A stretch of 6,766 nucleotides of DNA. It comes from Rhodospirillaceae bacterium (GTDB lineage: Bacteria > Pseudomonadota > Alphaproteobacteria > UBA11136). The first letter of the stretch is position 1; each line of letters opens with the position of its first letter. Positions 1-6,121 of the stretch are shown here, piece after piece. The notes under the pieces are model-generated. The model saw only the letters and a list, made by a program, of their open reading frames with translations, made no database searches and was not told where the DNA came from. Location of the stretch: positions 1-6,766 of the forward strand of contig NZAO01000073.1 in assembly GCA_002686135.1 (NCBI GenBank), given 5' to 3'. A program made the position numbers and the translations under genes.

Positions 1-1035
1 GGCGCGCTTGGAAAACGCCTTTTTAAGTGACGCAATAAGATCATGATGACGGGCCCGGTCAAAATCCGCCTCTTCCGCCATCAGGGCATTGCCACGCCCG
101 TAAAAGGAAAAAGCCTGGTCGTAATTTCCAACCTCGTCATGGGCCTTACCCAGGGCGAACAGAAGCATTCCCCTTTGAGAGTCGGAAACCCCCTCATAGT
201 CCATTAATTCCTCCAGCCCCTTCAGCGCCGGATCATCCGTGGTGAAAACATGGCTCTGGGCGTAGTTGTAATGGAGCTTGATATCTTCCGGGGCCAACTC
301 CAGGGCGCGGAGATGGGCCTTGGCAGCTTCCTCGTCCCGGCCCAGCTTTTTCAGGCAGATTCCGAGATTGTTATGGGCCTCGGCATAGTCGGGGGCCTTT
401 TCCATGGCCTGACGGCAGACCACTTCCGCCAGATCATATCTGCCCGTAGCCATGTAAATCACCGCAAGGTTATCGTAAGCCACCACATGGGGCCATATCT
501 CGATAACGCGTTTGATGGTGGCCTCCGCCTCGTCATAGGCATTCATCCCCAGAAGCGCCCGGCTCAGATTGACCATAATCTCCGGTTTCTCCGGCTGGGC
601 GGAAAGAATACTGCGATAGGTCTCCGCCGCCTCTTGCGCCCGGCCCAGATCCTGCAGCACCAGACCCAGATTGTTCTTTGCCTCCAGATAGTCTGGTTTG
701 AGCTCCAGGGCGCGTTCGAAACAGACCAGTGACTCCTCGGGATTGCCCGATTCGTGGAGCACCTTGCCCAGATTGTTGTGGGCCTCGGCATAATCAGGGG
801 CCAGCCGCACCGCCTTGCGGAGCATCTCCAGCGCCTGGGTCTTGTCCCCGGACTGAAAAAAGGCGGCACCGCCAAAGTTCAGGGCGTCAAAATGATTGGG
901 ATTGGAATTCAATACCTGGCAATAGAGACTCACCGCCTGGTCCAGGCGGCCCGCCTGATGATGGGAAAGGGCCCGCTGCAAGAGGGAATCCACTGAGGAA
1001 GGGGGCATGTTGTCTTCAGCCGGTGCTTCATTCAT
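1..1035 (-). CDS. TPR protein, probable N-terminal part of a TPR-sulfotransferase (3' end outside window)
   Basis: The frame is open for 345 codons from the ATG at 1035 to the left edge, with no stop. The visible protein is mostly tetratricopeptide repeats: about seven units of roughly 34 residues between residues 15 and 251, with typical motifs such as AEAHNNLG, EAKNNLGLVL and ALELKPDY. Residues 252-345 form a helical linker (LHYNYAQSH, then LLFALGKAHDEVGNYDQAF, then a GNAL motif). That linker matches what I know from TPR-sulfotransferase proteins, where it precedes a PAPS-dependent sulfotransferase domain. The enzyme domain would lie outside the window, so this function is inferred. The start at 1035 has GGGGA about eight bases upstream. 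An in-frame ATG at 1074 would add 13 residues beginning MGRTNRRHPG, and the neighbouring TPR gene also begins MGR, so that start cannot be excluded. There is no signal peptide, so the protein is probably cytoplasmic. It could instead be a plain TPR scaffold. Confidence 0.85.
   Translation of the reverse strand, partial: MNEAPAEDNMPPSSVDSLLQRALSHHQAGRLDQAVSLYCQVLNSNPNHFDALNFGGAAFFQSGDKTQALEMLRKAVRLAPDYAEAHNNLGKVLHESGNPEESLVCFERALELKPDYLEAKNNLGLVLQDLGRAQEAAETYRSILSAQPEKPEIMVNLSRALLGMNAYDEAEATIKRVIEIWPHVVAYDNLAVIYMATGRYDLAEVVCRQAMEKAPDYAEAHNNLGICLKKLGRDEEAAKAHLRALELAPEDIKLHYNYAQSHVFTTDDPALKGLEELMDYEGVSDSQRGMLLFALGKAHDEVGNYDQAFSFYGRGNALMAEEADFDRARHHDLIASLKKAFSKRA
283..993 (-). repeat. Tandem TPR-coding repeats, ~102-base period
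   Basis: The TPR array of the left-edge gene is visible as a DNA-level repeat. The word agattgtt, which encodes the NNL core on the other strand, occurs at 668 and 770, exactly 102 bases (34 codons) apart. It recurs at 365, one codon off the exact register because one repeat in between is divergent. The repeats are coding structure, not a mobile or regulatory element. Confidence 0.8.
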
Positions 1036-1106
1036 ATGGGGATTCCCCGGATGGCGGCGGTTTGTACGGCCCATGGAAAAGCCCACAAAAACCAAGCCGC
1101 GACGCC

Positions 1107-1134
1107 CTTATACCATTCCCGGCACATTAGAAAA
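1107..1134 (-). promoter_or_regulatory. Weak candidate sigma70-like promoter upstream of the TPR gene
   Basis: The 131-base gap between the two TPR genes (1036-1166) has no clear terminator. On the minus strand it contains TATAAG at 1112-1107, five of six bases matching the -10 consensus. A poor -35-like TTTTCT lies at 1134-1129, separated by 16 bases. This could let the TPR gene be transcribed independently of the upstream operon, but such matches arise by chance and there is no further support. Confidence 0.2.
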
Positions 1135-1166
1135 GAGCCGATCATTCCCAATAGACCCAAGTGGTG

Positions 1167-3428
1167 TCAGGAGGCCGTGTCGCACCACTCCCGCCACATC
1201 TGGCGGTATACGGCCTCAAGGTCGCGGGTATAGCGCCCGTCATCGCACAACGGGGACGTTGCCATCCGCTCGCGCAATGATGCCCGCAATTCGGCTAGTT
1301 CCCCCAAATCACGGCTATGTTTCTCCGCCAGGGCAAGATACTCCCCGGCCTTTTCCGCCACCCAGTCATCCAGCCCTACATTACGCAGATGGCTTGCCGA
1401 ATGTCGCCCGGCGAAGGTCTCGCCGACCATGGAAATAACGGGAACCCCCATCCACAGCGCCTCGCAAGTGGTCAGCCCGCCGGAATAGGGAAACGGATCG
1501 AGGGCTATGTCAATTTCGTGGTAATGGGCCATAAACGCCTCATGGGGCGCTTCCCCCGCCAGGGCGACACGTTCCGGCGTGATGCCCAGCCCTTCGAATT
1601 GGTCGTGAACGCGCTGCGCCGTGGCCTCGTCGTCAAGGGTGTTGGTGCGGAGAGAAAGACGGGAATCGGGAATCGCTTTGAGGATATCCGCCCACAGCGA
1701 CATCACCTGGCCATTGATCTTGGCCAGATTGTTGCAGCAGCCAAAGGTAACGTAACCATTCTCCAGAGCCGGCAGAGAATTCACATCGGGCGCGTAGTCC
1801 GGCGGTCCATAACAGACATTGCCATGGGGCATACGGACCACCGTCTCGGAAAACCATTGGTCCTCGCCTTCGGGCGTTTCGGTGGCGTCGGAGAGGATGT
1901 AATCCATGGCATCGAGGCCAGACGTACAGTAATGCCCGCAACCCAAAACCTGAACCGGCGCGGGTTTGCGGGCAAACATGACCAGCCGGTGATCCGCCGC
2001 ATGGCCGGTGAGTTCTATCAGGATATCGATCTTATCGGCGCGGATGGTTTGCGCCGCCTCTTCATCACTCATGAGGGAGATATCGCGCCAATGATCGGCA
2101 TGGGCGCGAATCCTGCCGGTAAAATCATCTTCGCGCGCCATATTTGCATAACAGAAAACTTCAAACTGTTTCCTGTCCACGTTGGAGATGACAGGCAGAA
2201 AGAAAAATCCCACCGGATGCTGTTTCATATCTGCCGAAACATAGCCGATCTTCAGCCGCCGTTCGGGATCGGGGGAATTATCATGGGTCCGCATAAATTC
2301 AGCCTGCGGTGCCCCATATTCGGCGCTCCAGCGGCATACTTCCTCATAGATACCCTCCCGTGTCACGCCGGGCAGATAATGAAGCGTGAGAATGAGGTTG
2401 GTATGGGCATAAATGGTCTCAGACTGGCACGCTATGGCCATTCTGAAAGCTTCCGCGGCTTCTTCTCCCTTGCCCTGAACCACCAGGATCATGCCCAGGG
2501 AATTGTAGCCTTCGGCGTAGTCCGGATTCAGCTCCATGGCCCGGCGCGCAGCCGCTTCGGCCTCGTCCAGCCTGCCCAGGCGTTTCAGGATATTTCCCAG
2601 CTTGGTATAGGCGGCGGCGTAATCGGGGCGGAATTCCAGCGCCCGCCGCACACAAGCCTCCGCATCCTTCAACCGATCAGTGCGGCTGAACAGGCGCGCC
2701 AAATTGTTGAAAGCCTCGGCATGGTCCAGCTTCAGGCCGATGGCCCTGTTGAAATGTTTTTCCGCCTTGTCCCATTCCCTCAGCGCCATGAAAACAAGGC
2801 CCAGATTGTTGTGGGCTCCAGGCAGGGAGGCATTAAGCTCCACCGCCTTGATACAGGCTTCCGCGGCTTGCTTGTAATGCTTTCTCTCACGCAGGATGCC
2901 GCCCAGATTGCTCCAGGCTTCCGCGGAACCGGAATTGATCTCCAGCGCCCGCCGCACACTTGTTTCCGCCTTATCCAGCTTTCCCTGTTCCTGAAGCACG
3001 GTGCCAAGATTGTTGTGCAAATCGGCCACATCCGGGCTCAGGGCCATGGCCTTGTGGAAAGATTCTTCCGCCTCCTCCAGCTTTCCCAGGGCACACAGGG
3101 CAAGGCCCAGATTGTTAAGAGCCTCTATCCCCTCCGGCTGACGCTTCAGGGACTTTCGGATCAGGCTCACGGCGCGCCGTGAATCCCCCTTCTGATGCGC
3201 CACATATCCTAACAGGTGCAGCACATCCGGATTATCCGGCGCCTGTTTCTGGATGCGCTGGTAAATCCGTTCGGCCTCGTCCAGCCTGCCTGCCGAATGA
3301 TGTCCTATGGCCTCGGCCAAGGCCGCAGGCACACCGCCGGAGAAAGGCGGAGTCGCGCCTCTTCTCTTTTTCGCCAATCTCGCCGTTTTGCGTTTCTGTT
3401 GCCGGCTCATGGTCGCCGCACGCCCCAT
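1167..3428 (-). CDS. TPR-containing O-GlcNAc transferase-like (SPINDLY/GT41) glycosyltransferase
   Basis: The protein has 753 residues. Its N-terminus is basic (RQQKRKTARLAKKRR). About nine TPRs in strict 34-residue register follow at residues 35-339, and a GT41 catalytic domain spans roughly 390-753. GT41 hallmarks visible are IGYVSAD..QHPVG (H404, aligning with the active-site His of the OGT N-lobe), the TSGLDAMDYILSD loop (502-514), MPHG (533-536), FGCCNNLAKING with K570 (the nucleotide-sugar-binding Lys of OGT), and LDPFPYSGGLTTCEALWMGVPV (643-664). Such enzymes transfer a sugar, often GlcNAc from a UDP-sugar, to Ser/Thr of proteins, with the TPRs recognising substrate; donor and target here are unknown. 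The loop usually read as LGYPGTTG is LGCGHYCTSG here, an uncommon variant. The ATG directly abuts the stop of the preceding metallopeptidase gene, implying translational coupling. Met7 (position 3410, MSRQQKRK) is an equally credible start, because no strong ribosome-binding site precedes either ATG. It is probably cytosolic. Confidence 0.92.
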   Translation of the reverse strand: MGRAATMSRQQKRKTARLAKKRRGATPPFSGGVPAALAEAIGHHSAGRLDEAERIYQRIQKQAPDNPDVLHLLGYVAHQKGDSRRAVSLIRKSLKRQPEGIEALNNLGLALCALGKLEEAEESFHKAMALSPDVADLHNNLGTVLQEQGKLDKAETSVRRALEINSGSAEAWSNLGGILRERKHYKQAAEACIKAVELNASLPGAHNNLGLVFMALREWDKAEKHFNRAIGLKLDHAEAFNNLARLFSRTDRLKDAEACVRRALEFRPDYAAAYTKLGNILKRLGRLDEAEAAARRAMELNPDYAEGYNSLGMILVVQGKGEEAAEAFRMAIACQSETIYAHTNLILTLHYLPGVTREGIYEEVCRWSAEYGAPQAEFMRTHDNSPDPERRLKIGYVSADMKQHPVGFFFLPVISNVDRKQFEVFCYANMAREDDFTGRIRAHADHWRDISLMSDEEAAQTIRADKIDILIELTGHAADHRLVMFARKPAPVQVLGCGHYCTSGLDAMDYILSDATETPEGEDQWFSETVVRMPHGNVCYGPPDYAPDVNSLPALENGYVTFGCCNNLAKINGQVMSLWADILKAIPDSRLSLRTNTLDDEATAQRVHDQFEGLGITPERVALAGEAPHEAFMAHYHEIDIALDPFPYSGGLTTCEALWMGVPVISMVGETFAGRHSASHLRNVGLDDWVAEKAGEYLALAEKHSRDLGELAELRASLRERMATSPLCDDGRYTRDLEAVYRQMWREWCDTAS
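2412..3326 (-). repeat. Nine tandem TPR-coding units, 102-base period
   Basis: The DNA repeats visibly every 102 bases. The minus-strand NNL core, read as agattg on the plus strand, falls at 2803, 2905, 3007 and 3109, exactly 34 codons apart, and weaker copies continue leftward. The units share words with the array in the left-edge gene; for example, cccagattgttgtgggc occurs in both near 767 and 2800. The two arrays could therefore recombine. Confidence 0.8.
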
Positions 3429-4142
3429 TTACCCATAGCGGTGGAGCTCTGGGCCGAAACGGCGCAGCCATTGGCGCTGTTCGGAAGGATCCCCCACCAG
3501 CTTTTCCACCACACCCCAGAATGCCGGACTGTGGTTGTGTTCCACAAGATGCGCGGTTTCATGGGCCACCACGTATTCGAGAACCGGAACCGGCGCAAGC
3601 ACCAGCCGCCACGAGAAACTGAGCCCCCCCTGGGCCGAACAGCTTCCCCAGCGGGTGCGGGGATCACGCAGTCCGATGCGCTTTACCCGCCGCCCAAGAT
3701 GTTCCGCCATGCCGTGGGCGCATGGCGTGATTTTCTCCCGCGCCCGGGCTTTCAGCCAGTCGGCCACGCGGCGGGGAAGATGGGCTGTGCCCCCGGCAAT
3801 ACATAATTCGCTGCCCTCGCACCTAACCACGCCGCGTAGTTGTGGACAATGGCGGATGGTGAGGCTACCCCCTAGAAAGGGAATTTCAACACCATCGGCA
3901 AAGGGAGCTCGCGGCGGTTGCTCCTCAATGCGGGATTGAATCCACCCCGCCCGCCGCCGCGCGAAATCAAGCCCCTCCGCCGCGCCCACGCCCGGGGGCA
4001 ATACCAGTTCAGCGCCAGCGCCGAAAGGAAGTGCACGTAGAATCATGCGCCGCGCGCGGCGGCTTTTCCTGATCCGCAGCGCCACCGTTTTACCATCGGA
4101 CAGAGAGAGCCGTTGGGGCGTTTTGAAGGCGGAGGAACTCAT
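3429..4142 (-). CDS. YgjP-type (DUF45, M48-like) zinc metallopeptidase
   Basis: The 237-residue protein matches the YgjP/DUF45 family in length and motifs. It has an HExxH zinc site (HETAH, residues 194-198; H194 and H198 as ligands, E195 as the general base) followed by NHSPAFW, where H204 is the likely third ligand. The family signature RTRWGSCS lies at 163-169. There is no signal peptide or membrane segment, so it is a soluble cytoplasmic protein. The family is annotated as a predicted metal-dependent hydrolase, and its physiological substrate is not settled, so no specific role is claimed. The start at 4142 overlaps the stop of the small upstream membrane gene in an ATGA junction, and there is only a poor ribosome-binding site. 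Translation therefore probably depends on coupling. The stop (TAA, 3431-3429) touches the ATG of the glycosyltransferase gene. The N-terminus (about 1-60) is basic and variable, as usual. Confidence 0.93.
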   Translation of the reverse strand: MSSSAFKTPQRLSLSDGKTVALRIRKSRRARRMILRALPFGAGAELVLPPGVGAAEGLDFARRRAGWIQSRIEEQPPRAPFADGVEIPFLGGSLTIRHCPQLRGVVRCEGSELCIAGGTAHLPRRVADWLKARAREKITPCAHGMAEHLGRRVKRIGLRDPRTRWGSCSAQGGLSFSWRLVLAPVPVLEYVVAHETAHLVEHNHSPAFWGVVEKLVGDPSEQRQWLRRFGPELHRYG

Positions 4143-4252
4143 GGCTCGTTTTTCACGAATCTGCCATAGCGCAGCATGATGGCGAGAAGTACCAGAAGGT
4201 TAAGGACGGTGGAGGAAACCAGCATCACGTAGGCCAGTAACCGGCCACCCAT
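4139..4252 (-). CDS. Small single-pass membrane protein (hypothetical)
   Basis: This 37-residue reading frame begins MGGRLLAYVML and ends in a basic tail (RYGRFVKNEP). About 22 uninterrupted hydrophobic residues (LLAYVMLV..NLLVLLAIML) fit one transmembrane helix with charged residues at both ends. Its TGA overlaps the ATG of the metallopeptidase gene by four bases (ATGA), a typical translational-coupling arrangement and the best evidence that it is real. The start is uncertain. The ATG at 4252 has only a distant AAGGA about 18 bases upstream. An in-frame GTG at 4297 would give 52 residues beginning MPDFPSTQG but has no ribosome-binding site. I recognise no family. It may be a micro-protein that serves mainly to deliver ribosomes to the downstream gene, or it may have its own role in the inner membrane. 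Confidence 0.6.
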   Translation of the reverse strand: MGGRLLAYVMLVSSTVLNLLVLLAIMLRYGRFVKNEP

Positions 4253-4321
4253 ACGATGGCGACGAAACGGTCCTTGTGTGGAGGGAAAATCAGGCACGGA
4301 AAAATGAAATAATTGAAAATG

Positions 4322-4352
4322 AACGGCCGTTACTTTTAGCCTGTTTTCAGGC
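4322..4352. other. Palindrome and stem-loop in the qor / micro-protein intergenic region
   Basis: The 93-138 bases between qor and the micro-protein are AT-richer than the surroundings. A perfect 10-base palindrome, AACGGCCGTT, lies at 4322-4331. A stem-loop, GCCTG-TTTT-CAGGC, lies at 4339-4352. Neither is followed by a U-tract in the direction of transcription, so a Rho-independent terminator is not supported. The palindrome could be an operator and the region could hold the promoter of the left block, but I see no convincing -35/-10 pair. Confidence 0.35.
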
Positions 4353-4390
4353 CCTTGGCTATTGCGTGGGCCCGTTTTCAGATAATCACC

Positions 4391-5377
4391 TCAGGGAATC
4401 AAAACCGTAGAACCCACAGTCCGCCGCGCCTCGAGATCGAGATGGGCCTGCGCCGCCTCGGCCAGTGGCCTGGTGGCGGCAACCTCTATCTTCACCACGC
4501 CCTGCCCCACTACGTGGAAGAGCTCGCCCGCCATGGCCACCAGGTCTTCGCGCGCCTCCGTATAATGAAAGAGAACGGGACGGGTCAGGGTCGCCGATTT
4601 GGCGCTGAGAAGGCCCAGCTCCACTGGCGGTACCGCGCCCGAGGCCTGGCCGAAACTGACCAGATGCCCTAGCATAGCGAGGCATTCCAGCGAGCCGGCA
4701 AAGCTATCGCGGCCGACACCGTCATAGACCACATCCACGCCGCGCCCCTCTGTAATCGCCTCGATCTCTTTAGCATAACCACCGTCTTCATAAAGCAGGG
4801 CATGGTCGCAGCCATGGGCCCTTGCCTGCTCCGCCTTGGCCTCGCTGCTGACGGTGCCGATGACTCGTACCCCGAGATGGTTCGCCCATTGGCATAAAAT
4901 CAGCCCCACCCCCCCGGCGGCGGCATGGACCAGAATGGTTTCACCTGCCTTGGCGGCATGAGTGCGGCGCAGAAGGTACTGCGCCGTCATACCCTTCAGC
5001 ATCATGGCCGCGGCGCTCACATCATCAATACTCTCCGGCACCGCCACCAGCCGGTCCGCCGCCATGACGCGCTTCTCGGCATAAGCACCCACTGGCGGCG
5101 CGGCATAAGCTACCCTCTCACCTATCGCCACCTCGTCCACACCCTCGCCTACGGCCTCTACCATGCCGGCCCCTTCCATGCCGATAACCGCGGGCAGCGC
5201 CTGCAGCGGGTAGAGCCCGCTGCGGTGATAAATGTCGATATAGTTAAGCCCCACCGCCGTATGATGCACCAGCGCCTCTCCGGGGCCAGGCTCGCCCACC
5301 GGCACCTCCTCCCATTTGAGAACCTCCGCGCCGCCGGTTTCGTGGATGCGAACGGCCCTACACATCATGGAGCACAT
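4391..5377 (-). CDS. qor: Zinc-independent NADPH:quinone oxidoreductase (QOR family)
   Basis: The 328-residue protein has the length and layout of E. coli Qor and can be aligned with it from memory almost end to end. Shared stretches include GLNYIDIYHRSGLYP (43-57), the nucleotide-binding HAAAGGVGLI.CQWA (151-165), IGTVSS (173-178), VVYDGVGRD (216-224) and the C-terminal LEARRTVGSTVLIP. It has a GroES-like N-terminal domain and a Rossmann domain (about 125-265) and lacks the zinc-ligand cysteines of alcohol dehydrogenases. Members reduce quinones, or other electrophilic carbonyl compounds, with NADPH in the cytoplasm; the true substrate here is unknown. The ATG at 5377 lies six bases after the msrB stop, with GAGGG about ten bases upstream. 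Later ATGs at 5368 and 5365 are less well placed. Co-transcription with msrB suggests a role in redox or electrophile stress. Confidence 0.95.
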   Translation of the reverse strand: MCSMMCRAVRIHETGGAEVLKWEEVPVGEPGPGEALVHHTAVGLNYIDIYHRSGLYPLQALPAVIGMEGAGMVEAVGEGVDEVAIGERVAYAAPPVGAYAEKRVMAADRLVAVPESIDDVSAAAMMLKGMTAQYLLRRTHAAKAGETILVHAAAGGVGLILCQWANHLGVRVIGTVSSEAKAEQARAHGCDHALLYEDGGYAKEIEAITEGRGVDVVYDGVGRDSFAGSLECLAMLGHLVSFGQASGAVPPVELGLLSAKSATLTRPVLFHYTEAREDLVAMAGELFHVVGQGVVKIEVAATRPLAEAAQAHLDLEARRTVGSTVLIP

Positions 5378-5383
5378 GGCGGG

Positions 5384-5803
5384 CTAGCCCTCTTCAGTAT
5401 CAGTCTCAGGACCGAGGTTAAGGTCGAGCGAGACGGAGTTGATACAATAGCGCAAATTGGTAGGTGCCGGTCCGTCATCGAACACATGGCCGAGATGGGC
5501 GTCACAACGGCTGCATGTAACCTCGGTGCGGCGCATGCCGTGGCTGGCGTCCCCCTTCGTGGCCGTGCTGTCGGGGGACAAAGGCTGCCAGAAGCTAGGC
5601 CAGCCGCTTCCCGAATCATATTTTGTCTGTGACGAAAACAGCTCCTGGCCACAACAGACACAGACATAAACCCCCGGCGTCTTGCTCTCGGCATAGTCGC
5701 CGCTGAAGGGGGCCTCTGTGCCCTTCTCGCGGCTGACGCCGTATTGCTCTGGCGTCAGCTCCGCACGCCACTGGTCATTGGACTTGGTCACCTTGCCACC
5801 CAT
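5384..5803 (-). CDS. msrB: Peptide-methionine (R)-S-oxide reductase MsrB
   Basis: MsrB reduces the R epimer of methionine sulfoxide in proteins, normally with thioredoxin as electron donor. The 139-residue protein shows the complete family pattern: a structural zinc site of two CxxC pairs (C48/C51 and C97/C100), SGSGWPSFW (64-72), GHVFDDGP (105-112) and the catalytic RYCINS with C120. The position that is a recycling cysteine in E. coli (SGCGWPSF) is Ser66 here, so this looks like a form without that resolving Cys. There is no signal peptide, so it acts in the cytoplasm. I start it at 5803 because GGAGG lies ten bases upstream and the family begins near here. The frame stays open to an ATG at 5914, but those 37 extra residues overlap the upstream gene and are unlike MsrB. 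It is 28 bases after the 86-residue gene and six before qor. Confidence 0.96.
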   Translation of the reverse strand: MGGKVTKSNDQWRAELTPEQYGVSREKGTEAPFSGDYAESKTPGVYVCVCCGQELFSSQTKYDSGSGWPSFWQPLSPDSTATKGDASHGMRRTEVTCSRCDAHLGHVFDDGPAPTNLRYCINSVSLDLNLGPETDTEEG

Positions 5804-5813
5804 GTGCTTACCG

Positions 5814-5818
5814 CCTCC
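5814..5818 (-). promoter_or_regulatory. Ribosome-binding site of msrB
   Basis: GGAGG on the minus strand lies ten bases before the ATG at 5803, inside the 28-base gap after the previous gene. It decides the msrB start in favour of 5803 over the in-frame upstream ATG at 5914. Confidence 0.75.
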
Positions 5819-5831
5819 AGTTGCGGGTGCG

Positions 5832-6092
5832 TCATTGCGCCCCGGCCAGGGACACCTCGTCCCTGGAAAGGTCCCCGACAAGGTTATGATAGCACCGTTC
5901 ATAGAACGTGGCATAAGAGGTCTGGGTGATAGCGATGGCCTTTTTTGGCACCACCTGGCCCACTGCCACCAGTGTCAGATTTTGGGGGCTAACTTCCATG
6001 GTATAGCCCCGGGGATCGTCCGCCAGCACCAACACCGCCACGTTCTTTTCGTCGCCATAGGTGATCTTGTAGTTGTGGGACATGACCACCAT
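5832..6092 (-). CDS. Hypothetical 86-residue protein between exporter and msrB
   Basis: I do not recognise this family. The protein starts [17 protein letters not shown] and looks like a small soluble, mainly beta fold. It has alternating hydrophobic stretches ([10 protein letters not shown], 17-26; [17 protein letters not shown], 32-48) and an aromatic-rich part ([18 protein letters not shown], 58-75) with the only cysteine at C67. There is no signal peptide or membrane helix. The start at 6092 is preceded by AAGGAG with a five-base spacer; Met4 (6083) is a weaker alternative. The frame stays open to 6167, but that would run into the exporter gene. It follows the exporter stop by 29 bases and precedes msrB by 28, so it belongs to the same transcription unit. 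It may be an accessory or sensing protein for the exporter or for sulfur/redox stress, but that is only context. Confidence 0.8.
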   Translation of the reverse strand: MVVMSHNYKITYGDEKNVAVLVLADDPRGYTMEVSPQNLTLVAVGQVVPKKAIAITQTSYATFYERCYHNLVGDLSRDEVSLAGAQ

Positions 6093-6097
6093 GCCCT

Positions 6098-6120
6098 CTC
6101 CTTCGCTCACGCAGCGAAGG
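6098..6120 (-). promoter_or_regulatory. Stem-loop overlapping the Shine-Dalgarno of the 86-residue gene
   Basis: The transcript can form a perfect 8-bp stem (CCTTCGCT at 6120-6113 with AGCGAAGG at 6107-6100) closed by a five-base loop. The 3' arm ends in AAGG, which is part of the ribosome-binding site AAGGAG (6103-6098) of the gene starting at 6092. Folding would hide half of that site. An alternative pairing of GCCCT just 5' with AGGGC just before the ATG is also possible. No U-tract follows, so a Rho-independent terminator is unlikely. Confidence 0.55.
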
Positions 6121-6121
6121 G

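Noticed and set aside
250..732. Plus-strand frame of 160 codons opposite the left TPR gene
   Set aside because: It mirrors the TPR repeats on the other strand; the minus-strand frame gives clean TPR motifs.
1317..3182. Open plus-strand frame of 621 codons opposite the glycosyltransferase gene
   Set aside because: It is antisense to a clear GT41/TPR gene, with low-complexity, family-less translation. Long antisense frames are expected opposite GC-rich, codon-biased repeats.
3216..3806. Plus-strand frame of 196 codons spanning the metallopeptidase/glycosyltransferase junction
   Set aside because: It is antisense to two real genes and its translation shows no domain.
4339..4352. Rho-independent terminator after qor
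   Set aside because: The stem is only five base pairs and there is no U-tract on the transcribed strand immediately after it.
4925..5632. Plus-strand frame of 235 codons across the qor/msrB junction
   Set aside because: It lies antisense to two well-supported genes, has no recognisable domain and crosses a gene boundary.
5804..5914. 37-codon N-terminal extension of MsrB
   Set aside because: It would overlap the 86-residue gene and does not resemble MsrB; the GGAGG site supports the start at 5803.
6100..6120. Rho-independent terminator after the exporter gene
   Set aside because: The stem is good, but it is followed by AGAGGGC and a start codon rather than a U-tract, and the genes look co-transcribed.
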